From: CAYMTN01 sp964393335
GTDB lineage: Bacteria; Chloroflexota; Anaerolineae; Aggregatilineales; Aggregatilineaceae
Length of the DNA: 35,099 nucleotides
Direction: 5' to 3'
Assembly: GCA_964393335.1 (NCBI GenBank)
Contig: CAYMTN010000027.1
Location: 1 to 35,099 of the forward strand
Part shown: positions 1-8,649 of the stretch, one piece after another
Layout: the number at the start of each line of letters is the position of its first letter
Position numbering within the stretch: position 1 is the first letter of the stretch
Program-made: the position numbers and the translations under genes
Notes under the pieces: model-generated
Database searches by the model: none
What the model was told of the DNA's origin: nothing
The model's input: the letters and a program-made list of their open reading frames with translations, nothing else

Positions 1-1
1 G

Positions 2-562
2 GTCGTGGTCGGCACGCTGAACCAGGTCTATGTCGAACCGATGGGCGGCGCGGCGGGTGACGGTGGTACTCCCGCGCCCCGTCCCAACGCAGTAGACGAC
101 ATGCGCGACATCGCCGGGTCGTTTGGCGAAGCGGCGATCCTGACCGCGCAGGAAACGGTCAATATTCTGCCGCGCACGATCAACTTGCTCCCGTTCGTGC
201 GGGTTCCTGTGAGTCACTGGCTGGCGCGTGATGACCCGGTCGTCAAGGAACAAGCCGTCGCGGATTCCATCCCAATGCCGGGCGACCTGCCCGCCGCCTC
301 AGCGGATGATGGTGCTCAACTGAAGACGATGCTGGTCGGCAAATTTTCTGAAGTTGCCGGGTCCGGGGCCAGGGGACGGCTGGCAGCGGTCGCCTTCAAC
401 GTGTTCGTGCTGCTTTACGTGCCGTGCATGGTGACGGTAGCGGCGATGCGCCAGGAATTCGGCCCGCGCTGGATGTGGCACCAGATCGCGTATACGGCAG
501 GGCTGGCATGGTTGGCTGCCGTGATCGTTTTTCAGGGCGGGCTGCTGCTCGGATTGGGGTAA
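2..562 (+). CDS. feoB: FeoB ferrous iron transporter, C-terminal fragment
   Basis: This is the 3' end of a gene that begins before the window; the reading frame is open from base 2. About 186 residues are visible. The segment opens with VVVGTLNQVY, which resembles the stretch after the gate domains of FeoB, the inner-membrane Fe(II) permease with an N-terminal G domain. It ends with two hydrophobic helices, one containing VFVLLYVPCMVTVAAMR (the FeoB-typical LLYxPC motif) and one at the very C-terminus. The G domain lies outside the window. The gene stops 6 bases before a FeoC-like gene, as expected for a feoBC operon. The family call rests on the C-terminal motif and the neighbour. Confidence 0.85.
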   Translation, partial: VVVGTLNQVYVEPMGGAAGDGGTPAPRPNAVDDMRDIAGSFGEAAILTAQETVNILPRTINLLPFVRVPVSHWLARDDPVVKEQAVADSIPMPGDLPAASADDGAQLKTMLVGKFSEVAGSGARGRLAAVAFNVFVLLYVPCMVTVAAMRQEFGPRWMWHQIAYTAGLAWLAAVIVFQGGLLLGLG

Positions 563-568
563 ATCACG

Positions 569-868
569 ATGACAACCATGCTGCGCCAGGTACTCACTGC
601 ATTTGAACAAGCCGATAGGCCGCTCTCGCTCAATGAGATGGCCCGCGAACTGGACATCACGCCCGGTATGCTAACCGGCATGATCGAGTATTGGGTGCGT
701 AAAGGCAAACTGCGCGAAACGTCCCGCAGCCTGGATAACTGCGCCACGTGCGGCAGCGCCGAAGGCTGCCCGTTCATCGTGCGGCTGCCGCGCAGTTACG
801 AGTTGGTCAGCGGTGACGCGCTGTCGTGTTCGATCCAAGCGCCTCCGCCGTGCACGTGCTGTCATTGA
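569..868 (+). CDS. feoC: FeoC-like small winged-helix regulator with Cys cluster
   Basis: A 99-residue protein. Residues about 5-50 read as a winged helix-turn-helix, with the helix pair around LSLNEMARELDITPGMLTGM. A cysteine-rich segment, CATCGSAEGC, follows at about residues 60-70, and a second cysteine group, CTCC, sits at the C-terminus. FeoC proteins of this layout bind an Fe-S cluster and modulate FeoB stability or expression. The position directly after feoB supports the call. A second in-frame ATG lies three codons downstream and could be the true start. The extra CTCC tail is not part of the usual FeoC core. Confidence 0.75.
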   Translation: MTTMLRQVLTAFEQADRPLSLNEMARELDITPGMLTGMIEYWVRKGKLRETSRSLDNCATCGSAEGCPFIVRLPRSYELVSGDALSCSIQAPPPCTCCH

Positions 869-888
869 CGCACCTGGAGAATCAGGTA

Positions 889-1740
889 ATGCCAGCGAAA
901 TATATCCCGCCGGGCGGGTTCGATCTCGATTTTGACGATACCGCATGGGTAAAGGGCTGGGCATCCGTGCCGGTGGCGCTGATCCCGCCAGGGCTGCATC
1001 CCAGTGGTTACCGCGTGGAGCGGCGCATCCTGCACGAGGCCGAGATTTTTGGCCGCCCCTACCGACTTTCCGCCCCGTTTGACTGCCGCCTGCTGTTTGA
1101 TCCCGCTGGCCGCCTGTGGATGTCCAACACGCCGCAAGAACATATCATGATGGTCAACAATGCCATGCGGTCGTGGGGGCATGTGCTGGTCGGCGGGTTA
1201 GGGCTGGGCCTTTACCCGCAGTACGCGGCGGCGGGAGGCGTCGGTGGGGCCTCGCGGCTGACCGTGATCGAGGCCAGCGCGGTTGTGCGTGACATTGTCG
1301 AACCGACGCTGAGTGCCGCGCTCGATATTCCGCTGGACGTGCACACCGGCAGCGTAGAAGATACCCTGACCGGCCCGGTAACGCAGCGCTACGACACCAT
1401 TTTCCTCGATACGTGGGATACACTTGACGCGGCATCCCTGCCCGCGATCAACGCGCTGCGTGATCTCGCGCTGCGCCACCTGTCACCCGGCGGCAGGGTG
1501 CTGCTATGGGGCTACCGGTGGATGGTGCGCCTGTTCGAGGATGCGTGCCGTCAGGCATTGGCTGTGATGCCGCCGGAGCGCCGTGTCTGGCTGTTGGCGC
1601 AGGGCCAACCATCGCGGCAGGCCGTTGACCTGCTGCTGCCGGTGATCGATCACTTTGAGGGACAGGTGTTCACGAGCGGCGCTGACCTGGCCGGGGCGCT
1701 GGATTGGTGCCGCCAGTACATCGTGCGGGTTACGGCATAA
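889..1740 (+). CDS. Spermidine-synthase-like class I methyltransferase
   Basis: A protein of 283 residues from the ATG at 889. The open frame extends upstream into feoC, but this start follows the feoC stop and fits better. A Rossmann-type motif I is seen as VLVGGLGLGLYPQYA near residue 105, followed by an acidic strand LTVIEAS and a motif-II-like segment YDTIFLDTWDTLD. This order is that of SAM-dependent methyltransferases of the spermidine synthase group. The substrate is unknown. The N-terminal 100 residues are not recognised. It probably shares a transcript with feoB and feoC, since the gap to feoC is about 20 bases, but no functional link to iron is evident. Confidence 0.55.
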   Translation: MPAKYIPPGGFDLDFDDTAWVKGWASVPVALIPPGLHPSGYRVERRILHEAEIFGRPYRLSAPFDCRLLFDPAGRLWMSNTPQEHIMMVNNAMRSWGHVLVGGLGLGLYPQYAAAGGVGGASRLTVIEASAVVRDIVEPTLSAALDIPLDVHTGSVEDTLTGPVTQRYDTIFLDTWDTLDAASLPAINALRDLALRHLSPGGRVLLWGYRWMVRLFEDACRQALAVMPPERRVWLLAQGQPSRQAVDLLLPVIDHFEGQVFTSGADLAGALDWCRQYIVRVTA

Positions 1741-1747
1741 ATCAAAA

Positions 1748-1776
1748 ACAGGCCGGTGCGTGTGTGCTTCCGGCCC
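1748..1776 (-). terminator. Rho-independent terminator for the epimerase gene
   Basis: A GGCCGG / CCGGCC stem (1751-1756 and 1770-1775) with a 13-base loop. Read on the minus strand it is followed by TGTTTTTGAT. It lies just past the stop codon of the minus-strand epimerase gene. It may also stop transcription coming from the feo side, but no T-run follows on the plus strand. Confidence 0.6.
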
Positions 1777-1787
1777 GTCGATGCCCC

Positions 1788-2786
1788 TTAATCTCCCGCT
1801 TCGCTAGCGAGAATTCCGGCCTTCGCTTTAACCTCAGCCTCGATCCATGCGTAAGTTACCCTGAGTCCATCTTCGAGTGAGACCTGTGGTTCCCAACCGA
1901 GCACTTCGCGCAGAAGCGTATTATCCGAGTTTCGCCCGCGCACGCCTTGCGGTCCCTCGACGTGCTTTTTGGTGATGCTGATCCCGGCGATGTCGGCCAC
2001 GATGTCGGCCAACTGGTTGATCGTCACCATCCGATCCTGGCCGAGATTGAGCGGTTCGTGAAAATCGGACCGTATCAGCCTGTAAATACCTTCCAGGCAG
2101 TCGTCAATATAACAGAAGGAACGCGTTTGCTCGCCATCTCCCCAGATTTCGATCTCGTGGTTGCCGGTCAGTTTGGCAATGGCTACTTTGCGGCACATGG
2201 CGGCGGGCGCTTTTTCCCGGCCACCTTCCCACTTTCCCAGCGGGCCGAAGATGTTATGGAAGCGCACGATATGCGTATCGATCCCGTAATCTTCACGGTA
2301 GTGGATGTTCAGCCGCTCGGTGATCAGTTTTTCCCACCCGTACGCGTCTTGCGGCTGGGCGGGATATACGTCTTCTTCCTTGAGCGGCGTGACGTTAGCA
2401 TCCGTCTGGAGATATTCCGGGTACACGCAGGCCGACGACGTGTACAGGTAGCGCTGGACACCATTGATCCGCGCAGCATCCAGCGTGTGCAGGTTGATTA
2501 ACAAGTTGTTGTACAAAATCTGGGCATGGTGCGATGAGATAAAACCCATCCCGCCCATATCCGCCGCCAGTGCATAGACGTGATCAACGCCGCGCGTGGC
2601 CTGGAGGCATGCATCCCAGCGCCGCAGGTCCAAGATTTCAAATTCGTCCGCGTCGGACGGGGCAAACTCCGGGTATTTGAGGTCAACGCCGCGCACCCAG
2701 TACCCGTTTTGTTTGAGATACGAAACCAGGTGATGCCCGATAAATCCCCCGGCCCCGGTGACCAACACGTTGATTGAATTACTCAT
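1788..2786 (-). CDS. GDP-mannose 3,5-epimerase-like NAD-dependent sugar epimerase
   Basis: A 332-residue extended short-chain dehydrogenase. The NAD site GAGGFIGHHL is at residues 11-20 and the catalytic Tyr-x3-Lys appears as YGWEK, preceded by SSACVYPE. The segments AADMGGMGFI, WEGGREKAPAAMCRK and EGPQGVRGRNSDN resemble GDP-mannose 3,5-epimerase (the plant GME type), whose SACVYPE cysteine takes part in epimerisation. The reaction would convert GDP-D-mannose to GDP-L-galactose or GDP-L-gulose in the cytoplasm, feeding cell-surface polysaccharide or related sugars. Length matches the family core. It is a single-gene unit with its own terminator. A related GDP-sugar epimerase specificity cannot be excluded. 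Confidence 0.75.
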   Translation of the reverse strand: MSNSINVLVTGAGGFIGHHLVSYLKQNGYWVRGVDLKYPEFAPSDADEFEILDLRRWDACLQATRGVDHVYALAADMGGMGFISSHHAQILYNNLLINLHTLDAARINGVQRYLYTSSACVYPEYLQTDANVTPLKEEDVYPAQPQDAYGWEKLITERLNIHYREDYGIDTHIVRFHNIFGPLGKWEGGREKAPAAMCRKVAIAKLTGNHEIEIWGDGEQTRSFCYIDDCLEGIYRLIRSDFHEPLNLGQDRMVTINQLADIVADIAGISITKKHVEGPQGVRGRNSDNTLLREVLGWEPQVSLEDGLRVTYAWIEAEVKAKAGILASEAGD

Positions 2787-2917
2787 GATAATTCTGCGTC
2801 CCGTGAATAAACCGTCCCAATAATGGGCAGAAGTTTACCGGCCTGCCCGTGAAATGAAAAGCACGATTTGCATACGCTGACATTACAGTCGGCAGGCACA
2901 CGTGCCGGTTGTTGCCG

Positions 2918-3586
2918 CTAGTTCGCACGCGCCCGGTAGGCCGGCGACGCCGGATCGTCCGAACGCCAGAAGTCGGGATGGACCGGATCGGTGAATTGGG
3001 TCATGTCCGTGCCGGGCGTCCAGAAGGTGCCATCCGGCAGCACGGTTCTGGCGTCATACGACGCCCCGGTTAGCTGCACATCTGTGAGATCAGCGCCTGT
3101 AAAAATCGCCCCAAACAGATTTGTGTTCTTCAGATTCGCTCCTGTTAGCGTGGCGTTGGCGAACGACGTCCCGCGCAAATAGGCCGACTCCAGGTCCGCG
3201 CCCTGCAAGTTGGCCCTGATGAACAGCTTGTCCTTTAACGACCGGTTTTCCAGCCATCCCTGTGCCCGCAGCCGTTCCACGGCGTGCAGCGCTTCAGTGT
3301 TATCCAGGCTGCCCATATCATAGATCAGCTGGGCGCGCGTATATTCGCGCTGTAGTTCATCTTTAGTGTCGCGGTTTTCAAGATAGCCAATTGCCAGCCC
3401 AAAGACGATGGTTGCGATCAACGCACCGGTCATTTCCGTGCTCATGCCCTGCTGCCAGTTGGCCCACCAACTCGGCTTGTTTTCGCCGATGCGAATGCTG
3501 CGCCGCCACGACAGGGCAGCAAAAACAAACGATAGGCTCAACAGAACGATACCGCCAATTGCCACGCCAAGAAATGTTGTTGACAT
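2918..3586 (-). CDS. Membrane-anchored pentapeptide-repeat protein
   Basis: A 222-residue protein. It starts with a hydrophobic segment (residues about 4-27) and has a second one at about 51-67 (TGALIATIVFGLAIGYL). A charged linker follows. From about residue 125 there is a run of A(D/N)LxX pentapeptide repeats, such as ANLQGADLESAYLRG and GANLKNTNLFGAIFTGADL, giving a short right-handed quadrilateral helix. The C-terminal 45 residues carry no repeat. Similar two-helix plus pentapeptide proteins are common in environmental bacteria, and their role is not established. No operon partner is seen. Confidence 0.75.
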   Translation of the reverse strand: MSTTFLGVAIGGIVLLSLSFVFAALSWRRSIRIGENKPSWWANWQQGMSTEMTGALIATIVFGLAIGYLENRDTKDELQREYTRAQLIYDMGSLDNTEALHAVERLRAQGWLENRSLKDKLFIRANLQGADLESAYLRGTSFANATLTGANLKNTNLFGAIFTGADLTDVQLTGASYDARTVLPDGTFWTPGTDMTQFTDPVHPDFWRSDDPASPAYRARAN

Positions 3587-3997
3587 AACTGCCTCCGGGC
3601 TACGAAACGTAACCGATTTTCCTCACCCTCTGTCTGCTCAATTGTAAACCCAGGAATCGCAAATGTCCGCTATATCAGATTATGGGGCGTGTCTCACGTT
3701 GGGGGCGACTCCGCGAGTCGAACGAGAGGTTTTGTAGAGGCGGCGCTTCGAACCGCAGGTTCGCCTCAGCCCAGGGTTTGCGGTGGGCACAGCAAGCAGC
3801 GCCCCCCTACGTGAAAAAATCTTGCCCCGAAAATGAGATACACGCCAGATTGTGCAATTGTGGGACGCGATACTACCGTAGAAGAAGTGAACAGCATCTT
3901 CAGTGAAGAAGCGAAGACAGCCCGCTAGACTCTGGCTGACATCATTTTGCGCGCGAAACAGACGGGGAAATGTCCGTGAAATGCTGGAAGACGCGCG
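3587..3997. other. Intergenic region, 411 bp
   Basis: No convincing gene is seen. It should contain the promoter of the pentapeptide-repeat gene, and it is the downstream flank of pstB, where phoU is often found but is absent here. It holds the palindromic element described separately. A short open frame across 3682-3906 has no recognisable domain and runs through the palindromic element, so it is not called. Confidence 0.6.
3734..3810. repeat. Imperfect palindromic intergenic element
   Basis: The ends are imperfect inverted copies: GTAGAGGCGGCGCT at 3734 against AGCGCCCCCCTAC ending at 3810. Inside lies a small hairpin GAACC-GCA-GGTTC. The right end plus flank (3797-3826) resembles 17357-17385, suggesting a dispersed short repeat of REP or MITE type. 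No transposase is nearby. Confidence 0.4.
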
Positions 3998-4744
3998 TCA
4001 CAGTTCTCCAGCGAGATAAGCTTGGGTATGAGCTTCGCGGGGATGCCCGAAAACCTGCGAAGCGAGTCCCTGCTCGATCACTTCTCCCAACCATAACAAG
4101 ACTACATGATCGGCCAGACGCCGCGCCTGCGCCAAATCGTGCGTGACCATGACGATGGTGTAGTCGTTTCTGAGTGTAGACAGCAGATTTTCTACCGCGC
4201 GTGCCGATAGGGGATCGAGGGACGCGGTTGACTCGTCACACAACAAAACTTCAGGTTGTATGGCTAAGGCGCGCGCCAGGCACAGGCGCTGCTGCTGGCC
4301 TACCGACAGGCCGCTTGCCGGCGCTTTCAGGCGATCCTTGACTTCATCCCACAAGTCAACCGCTTCCAGATAGGTTTGCACCAACTTTCCCATTTTCCCG
4401 TTTTTTATCCCATGAATACGCGGCCCGTAGGCCACATTGTCATAGATCGACATGGGAAGTGGGAAAGGTTTTTGGGCCAGAAGTCCGATTCGGCTTCGCA
4501 CGTCGATTACATCGATATCCCTGCTGTAAATGTCCACGCCGTCCAACAGAACCTGCCCCGATATGCGAACCGTCCTATCCAGTTCCAGCAGGCGATTCAG
4601 GCATTTCAGCAGGGTGGTCTTGCCACAACCTGAGGGACCAACGATAGCAGTGATACAATGGCGCGGGATAGCGATGGTCGCGTCTTTGAGTGTGTGACGT
4701 GTGCCGTACCAAACGTTTAAGCTATGTGTGGCGATGTGCGCCAT
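3998..4744 (-). CDS. pstB: Phosphate ABC transporter ATP-binding protein PstB
   Basis: A 248-residue ABC ATPase, matching the usual PstB length. Walker A is GPSGCGKTT (about residues 36-44), the signature is LSVGQQQRLCLARALA, and Walker B is VLLCDESTASLDP. The H-loop histidine is in VTHDLAQA. It couples ATP hydrolysis to phosphate import through PstC and PstA at the cytoplasmic face. It is the last gene of the pst cluster, 18 bases after pstA. The signature is SVGQQ rather than the usual SGGQQ, a mild substitution. Phosphate specificity is inferred from the whole cluster. Confidence 0.92.
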   Translation of the reverse strand: MAHIATHSLNVWYGTRHTLKDATIAIPRHCITAIVGPSGCGKTTLLKCLNRLLELDRTVRISGQVLLDGVDIYSRDIDVIDVRSRIGLLAQKPFPLPMSIYDNVAYGPRIHGIKNGKMGKLVQTYLEAVDLWDEVKDRLKAPASGLSVGQQQRLCLARALAIQPEVLLCDESTASLDPLSARAVENLLSTLRNDYTIVMVTHDLAQARRLADHVVLLWLGEVIEQGLASQVFGHPREAHTQAYLAGEL

Positions 4745-4762
4745 AGTCTGGAATTCCCCACG

Positions 4763-5617
4763 TTAACGAATGACATGTTTTCCTAAGGTGCGCATGGAGA
4801 TACGCGCGGCGAGGCTGATGAGCAGCACCATAGCGGTCAGGATCAGGGCGGAAGCGTACGCGCGGGCCTGCACGGAAGGGAACGGCGAACCGAGTTGAAA
4901 GAAGATCGCCAGCGGCAGGGAAGCGACCGGGCTTGAGAGCGACTGCGGCAGGTGGTCGGTATATCCGGCGGTGAAAAGAACGGCTGCCGCGTCCCCTATC
5001 CCGCGCCCAAACGCCAGCAGTACGGCGGTCACCAGGCCGGGCAAGGTCTGGCGCAGGATGATATTTGCCAGTTCCAGCCGGGTTGTGCCCATCGCGTAGG
5101 TGGCCTCTTCGAGATCGCGCGGCACGAGGCGCATGACCTCATCCATCATGCGAACCAGAATCGGCAGTTCGACCAGGGCCAACGTTATAATCCCGCCCAA
5201 CAACGACGCGCGCATACCCACCAACAACATCAACATAAAGCCGAACGCGCCGTAGACGATGCTGGGGATTCCCCACAGAATGTCAAAGACGAGCCGAATC
5301 CGGTTAGCTAAGCGAGACGACTCCACGTAAACCTGCAAATAGAGCGCAACCGGCAGCCCGACAAGCAGCGACAGCGCGGTGCCTCCCCCGGCCAGATAGA
5401 GCGATCCCAGGATGGCGTTTAGAATCCCGCCCTCACCGCCTAGATAAAATCCTCCCCCCGATGTATGGGTAAGCATCTGCCAGTTTATCGCGCCAATGCC
5501 TTTGCGAATCACGGTGAACAGGATCACGCTGAGCAGACCCAAGACCGCGAACAAAGCCAGGCGCATGATCCCTTTGAAAAAGGTTTCTTCCCAGTGGCGG
5601 CGCTGAGTGCGGGTCAT
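4763..5617 (-). CDS. pstA: Phosphate ABC transporter permease PstA
   Basis: A 284-residue inner-membrane permease with about six hydrophobic helices. The first is at about residues 16-38. The ABC-permease coupling (EAA) loop appears as EEATYAMGTTRLELANIILRQ, and the ending LISLAARISMR is typical of PstA. It forms the channel heterodimer with PstC. Its ATG overlaps the end of pstC by 4 bases, so translation is probably coupled. Confidence 0.92.
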   Translation of the reverse strand: MTRTQRRHWEETFFKGIMRLALFAVLGLLSVILFTVIRKGIGAINWQMLTHTSGGGFYLGGEGGILNAILGSLYLAGGGTALSLLVGLPVALYLQVYVESSRLANRIRLVFDILWGIPSIVYGAFGFMLMLLVGMRASLLGGIITLALVELPILVRMMDEVMRLVPRDLEEATYAMGTTRLELANIILRQTLPGLVTAVLLAFGRGIGDAAAVLFTAGYTDHLPQSLSSPVASLPLAIFFQLGSPFPSVQARAYASALILTAMVLLISLAARISMRTLGKHVIR

Positions 5618-6612
5618 GTGGCTGGCTCCTGAACAAAACGTTCTAAAGTCAAGCGGGCACCGATGTTGAATAACAATACGATGGCCAGCAGTATCAGCGC
5701 GGCGGTCATCAGCGCCGCATCATACAGCGGGATCGACATCATCTCGCCGTAGTTGTTCGCAATCAACGCGGGAAGAGGGTAAGCCGCGTCAAACAGGGAA
5801 CCCGGAACGTGAACGACGTTGCCCACGACCATCAACACCGCCAGCGTTTCGCCAAATGCCCGCGAGAATCCCAGCACAATGGCCGCAATGATGCTCAGTA
5901 ACGCTTTTCGGACCACGACAAACTTGGTGGTTTCCCACTGCGTAGCGCCCAGCGCCAGAGATGCTTCACGCAGTCCCTGCGGGACCGAGCGCAGCACTTC
6001 CTCGGTGACGGACACGATGATCGGAAATACCATGATTGCCAGCACAAACGCGGCGGACAGTAAGCCGTAGCCGGTTGGGTTTGTGTTGGCGAGAAAGGGG
6101 AGTGTCTTGCCAAAAGATTGATCCGCCCAGGGGCCGATATGGTCACGAACCAGTGGGACCACGAACAACACACCCCACAACCCGTAGATCACCGATGGGA
6201 TGCTCGCCAGCAGATCCACCAGCGGCTTGATCCATGCACGAAAGGAGGCATATTCGGCCAGGTAGATCGCGCTGAACAAGGCGGCTGGCACGGCTAACAC
6301 CATGGCAATCACCGTGACATACAGACTGCCCATGATGAATGGCCCGAAACCGAATTCACCCCTGGTGGGATACCAGGCTTCCGACAGGACGAGTGTAGTT
6401 AGCGGACGCGTGGACAAAATCGGCCAGGACCGGTAAATCAGCAACCCGGTGATCGTGATCAGCAGTCCGCACGCAGCAGCCGTACTCAATCCCATCACCT
6501 TGCCGGCCAGCGTATCTTTCCACAACCGCCAGGCATGTCTGTAGGGCCGCTTGATCGCAGTTCGCAGCGGGAAGTCGTCCAGAATCGCGGTTGAGGGTTG
6601 AATGTGCTCCAT
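5614..6612 (-). CDS. pstC: Phosphate ABC transporter permease PstC
   Basis: A 332-residue permease. A cytoplasmic N-terminus of about 40 residues precedes a first helix (ACGLLITITGLLIYRSWPIL). The GSLYVTVIAM and PSVIYGLWGVLFV segments are typical of PstC, and the EAA-like loop is LREASLALGATQWETTKFVV. It pairs with PstA. It lies 18 bases after pstS, in the usual S-C-A-B order. Confidence 0.92.
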   Translation of the reverse strand: MEHIQPSTAILDDFPLRTAIKRPYRHAWRLWKDTLAGKVMGLSTAAACGLLITITGLLIYRSWPILSTRPLTTLVLSEAWYPTRGEFGFGPFIMGSLYVTVIAMVLAVPAALFSAIYLAEYASFRAWIKPLVDLLASIPSVIYGLWGVLFVVPLVRDHIGPWADQSFGKTLPFLANTNPTGYGLLSAAFVLAIMVFPIIVSVTEEVLRSVPQGLREASLALGATQWETTKFVVVRKALLSIIAAIVLGFSRAFGETLAVLMVVGNVVHVPGSLFDAAYPLPALIANNYGEMMSIPLYDAALMTAALILLAIVLLFNIGARLTLERFVQEPAT

Positions 6613-6630
6613 TTCAGAAAACCTTTCGCG

Positions 6631-7608
6631 TCATTGTCCGGCTGTGCCCAATGAATTCAATCCAGCCTGGAGCTGTTCTTCGCTCGCCCTAATATATCCA
6701 GTCGCACCAACAGACATCTGACCATCGGTGAGCACCCAGCGAATGAAATCAGCAGCAGCACCTTCCGGCTGGCCTTTTGTGACCAGGTACAATGGGCGCG
6801 CCGGGGGGGAGGGATAACGACCGTCAGCAATGGCTGCGACCAGGCCGTCCTTTGTGGCATAAAAGTTTTCGTCGTCAGAGATGGTGCCGTCGCCATTCAG
6901 ATCGATGGGCACGACTCGCAGCCCGCCAATTGGCGCGCCGGTTTCCGCGTCATACGCGAAATTCAGGTTGTTGTAGCCCACGCCCAGATTATCCTGGCGA
7001 ACGGTTTCAGCCAGGCCGGGATCACCCTGGACCGCGATACCCTGTAGATCCTCTTGCGCTGTGCCGCCCAGGAACAACGCCCAGACTTCGCCTGCGCCGC
7101 TCGCATCGGCGCGGGTATAGACGTTGATGTGGCTGTCGTCGTCAGTGCCTACCAGTTGCCCCCAGGTGATCACATCGCCCGTGATCCAGACCCCCGCACC
7201 TTTTTCGGGTGTAATTCCAGTGGCCATCAACTCATCCAACACCGGGTTATCCGCGTTTACAGTCATGAAGACGGCATCTTTCGCTACCGCAAACCCCAAT
7301 GCGCCCTGGTCGGATTCTGCCGTGCGCACTTCGCGCGAAACCATCGCAATATCGACGGCTCCGGCTAAGACATCGCTCATGCCTTTACCGGCCCCTCCCG
7401 CCGAGATGTCGAGCTGGACGTCAGAATGAGCCTTTTGATATTCATCGGCCCACTGGACTACCATCGGGTACAGCGCAAACGCCCCGGAGATGGTAATGGT
7501 TTTTTTGGACCCACCGTTCTTATCACCACCACATCCACCGATCAATAATGGAACGAGCATGGTGATCACCAGAATAATGTGAGTCCCGATTCGTTTGGAT
7601 GCACGCAT
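6631..7608 (-). CDS. pstS: Phosphate-binding lipoprotein PstS
   Basis: A 325-residue substrate-binding protein. The signal peptide ends in a lipobox, LLIGGC, with the lipidated cysteine at position 26. The mature part begins with the PstS-like TISGAFALYP and AGGAGKGMSDVLAG, followed by DIAMVSR, which resembles the phosphate-contacting loops of the family. Residues 236-247 form a textbook EF-hand calcium loop (D-x-N-x-D-G-x-I-x-x-x-E), unusual for the core family and possibly structural. It is anchored to the outer face of the membrane and delivers phosphate to PstC and PstA. The anion specificity is inferred from the cluster. Confidence 0.88.
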   Translation of the reverse strand: MRASKRIGTHIILVITMLVPLLIGGCGGDKNGGSKKTITISGAFALYPMVVQWADEYQKAHSDVQLDISAGGAGKGMSDVLAGAVDIAMVSREVRTAESDQGALGFAVAKDAVFMTVNADNPVLDELMATGITPEKGAGVWITGDVITWGQLVGTDDDSHINVYTRADASGAGEVWALFLGGTAQEDLQGIAVQGDPGLAETVRQDNLGVGYNNLNFAYDAETGAPIGGLRVVPIDLNGDGTISDDENFYATKDGLVAAIADGRYPSPPARPLYLVTKGQPEGAAADFIRWVLTDGQMSVGATGYIRASEEQLQAGLNSLGTAGQ

Positions 7609-7629
7609 GTTGGCTTGATTCTCCTGAAG

Positions 7630-8601
7630 TTAGTCCGCAATCGGTTTAATCACGAGCACAGGTTGTTGGTTATTGGGGGATAGGTTTTTGACCTGGCGCA
7701 AAACACGTTGTACGAAATCTCCGTGCGCCTCGGCTGCAATCGTGATCAGGTCATAGTTCCCCTGCGACACTTCGCTGGCAATGGTCTGTTCGGGCAGTCC
7801 CTGGCGCAGCTTCAACCGTCCGTCGATCCCTGCTGCGGTCAGTCGATGCGCGCAGGACATAACGTGCTTCCCCGGCTCGCTGTCCGTAGACAGCAGGTTG
7901 GCCAATCCATGAGGCATTCCTGTGCTACGCCAGGAACCGCGCTCTACCGTGGGGGAAACGGTCAGCAACGTAACCCTGGCCTGCCCGGCCAGCGCCAACG
8001 GGATAACCCAGTCCAATACATGTTCATCGGGTGAATGCCCGCGCAGCACCAACAGGATACTCCGCAGGGCAAAGTGGGCACCGCGCACGAGCAGCACGGG
8101 CGTAGACGACTGGCGCAGCACGTGTGATAACACGTCGTCTGAGGGTTCATCGATCACCGTCAGGCTGTACTGTTCCTCGCGCGCGAGGGATAAGATCGTC
8201 TGCAAGCTGCTTTGACTGGCATCCAGGCACACGGTTTGGGCCGAACGTGCGCGCGCAAACACCTCTGCCACCGAACCGGCCAGTGCCGCCCGTTCGGGCG
8301 TAGCGCCCCAACACAGAATGCGCGTCGTCTTGGGATTGGTTTCATCCGACCAGATCAGATTCAGTGCAGCCCGGATTTCCTCGCTCGATCCCTGAACCGG
8401 GACGATGCGCGTACCTAGCGCCGATTCAAGCACGGTAATCGCCGCCCGATTCTCAGGATGGGCCATGACCAGAGTCGTTTGTTCATCGTCGCGCGCCAGC
8501 GGCAACGCCAGGTAGTAAAAAGCCAGGCGACGCCGCAGAGTCCGGGCCAGTACCGGATCGATGGCAATTTGGTTCAGGGACAGATAAGGATAATCACTCA
8601 T
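7630..8601 (-). CDS. T2SSE_N/MshEN-like domain fused to tandem USP-like domains
   Basis: A 323-residue cytoplasmic protein, first gene of the pst transcription unit. Residues about 10-85 resemble the N-terminal domain of GspE/PilB-type ATPases (T2SSE_N, MshEN): IDPVLARTLRRRLAFYYLAL, then TLVMAHPEN, then VPVQGSSEEIRAAL. No ATPase domain follows. Instead there are two universal-stress-protein-like halves, at about 95-180 (ending TPVLLVRG) and 185-322 (ending QPVLVIKP). MshEN domains of secretion ATPases can bind c-di-GMP, but the leading glycine-rich motif that contacts it is not evident here. The location beside pstS suggests a role in phosphate-starvation physiology, which is inference. Confidence 0.65.
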   Translation of the reverse strand: MSDYPYLSLNQIAIDPVLARTLRRRLAFYYLALPLARDDEQTTLVMAHPENRAAITVLESALGTRIVPVQGSSEEIRAALNLIWSDETNPKTTRILCWGATPERAALAGSVAEVFARARSAQTVCLDASQSSLQTILSLAREEQYSLTVIDEPSDDVLSHVLRQSSTPVLLVRGAHFALRSILLVLRGHSPDEHVLDWVIPLALAGQARVTLLTVSPTVERGSWRSTGMPHGLANLLSTDSEPGKHVMSCAHRLTAAGIDGRLKLRQGLPEQTIASEVSQGNYDLITIAAEAHGDFVQRVLRQVKNLSPNNQQPVLVIKPIAD

Positions 8602-8649
8602 TTTTTACCTCAGAGGCCAGTTTACCAGGCAGCGGTAACAAAACCGGCT

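Noticed and set aside
2890..2912. Inverted repeat GGCAC-ACGTGCC after the pentapeptide gene as a terminator
   Set aside because: Short stem and no T-run on the relevant strand.
3698..3790. tRNA-like look around the TTCGAACC segment
   Set aside because: The acceptor and D/anticodon arms cannot be formed; it fits the palindromic repeat better.
3682..3906. 74-residue open frame in the 3.6-4.0 kb gap
   Set aside because: No domain and no good ribosome site, and it spans the palindromic element.
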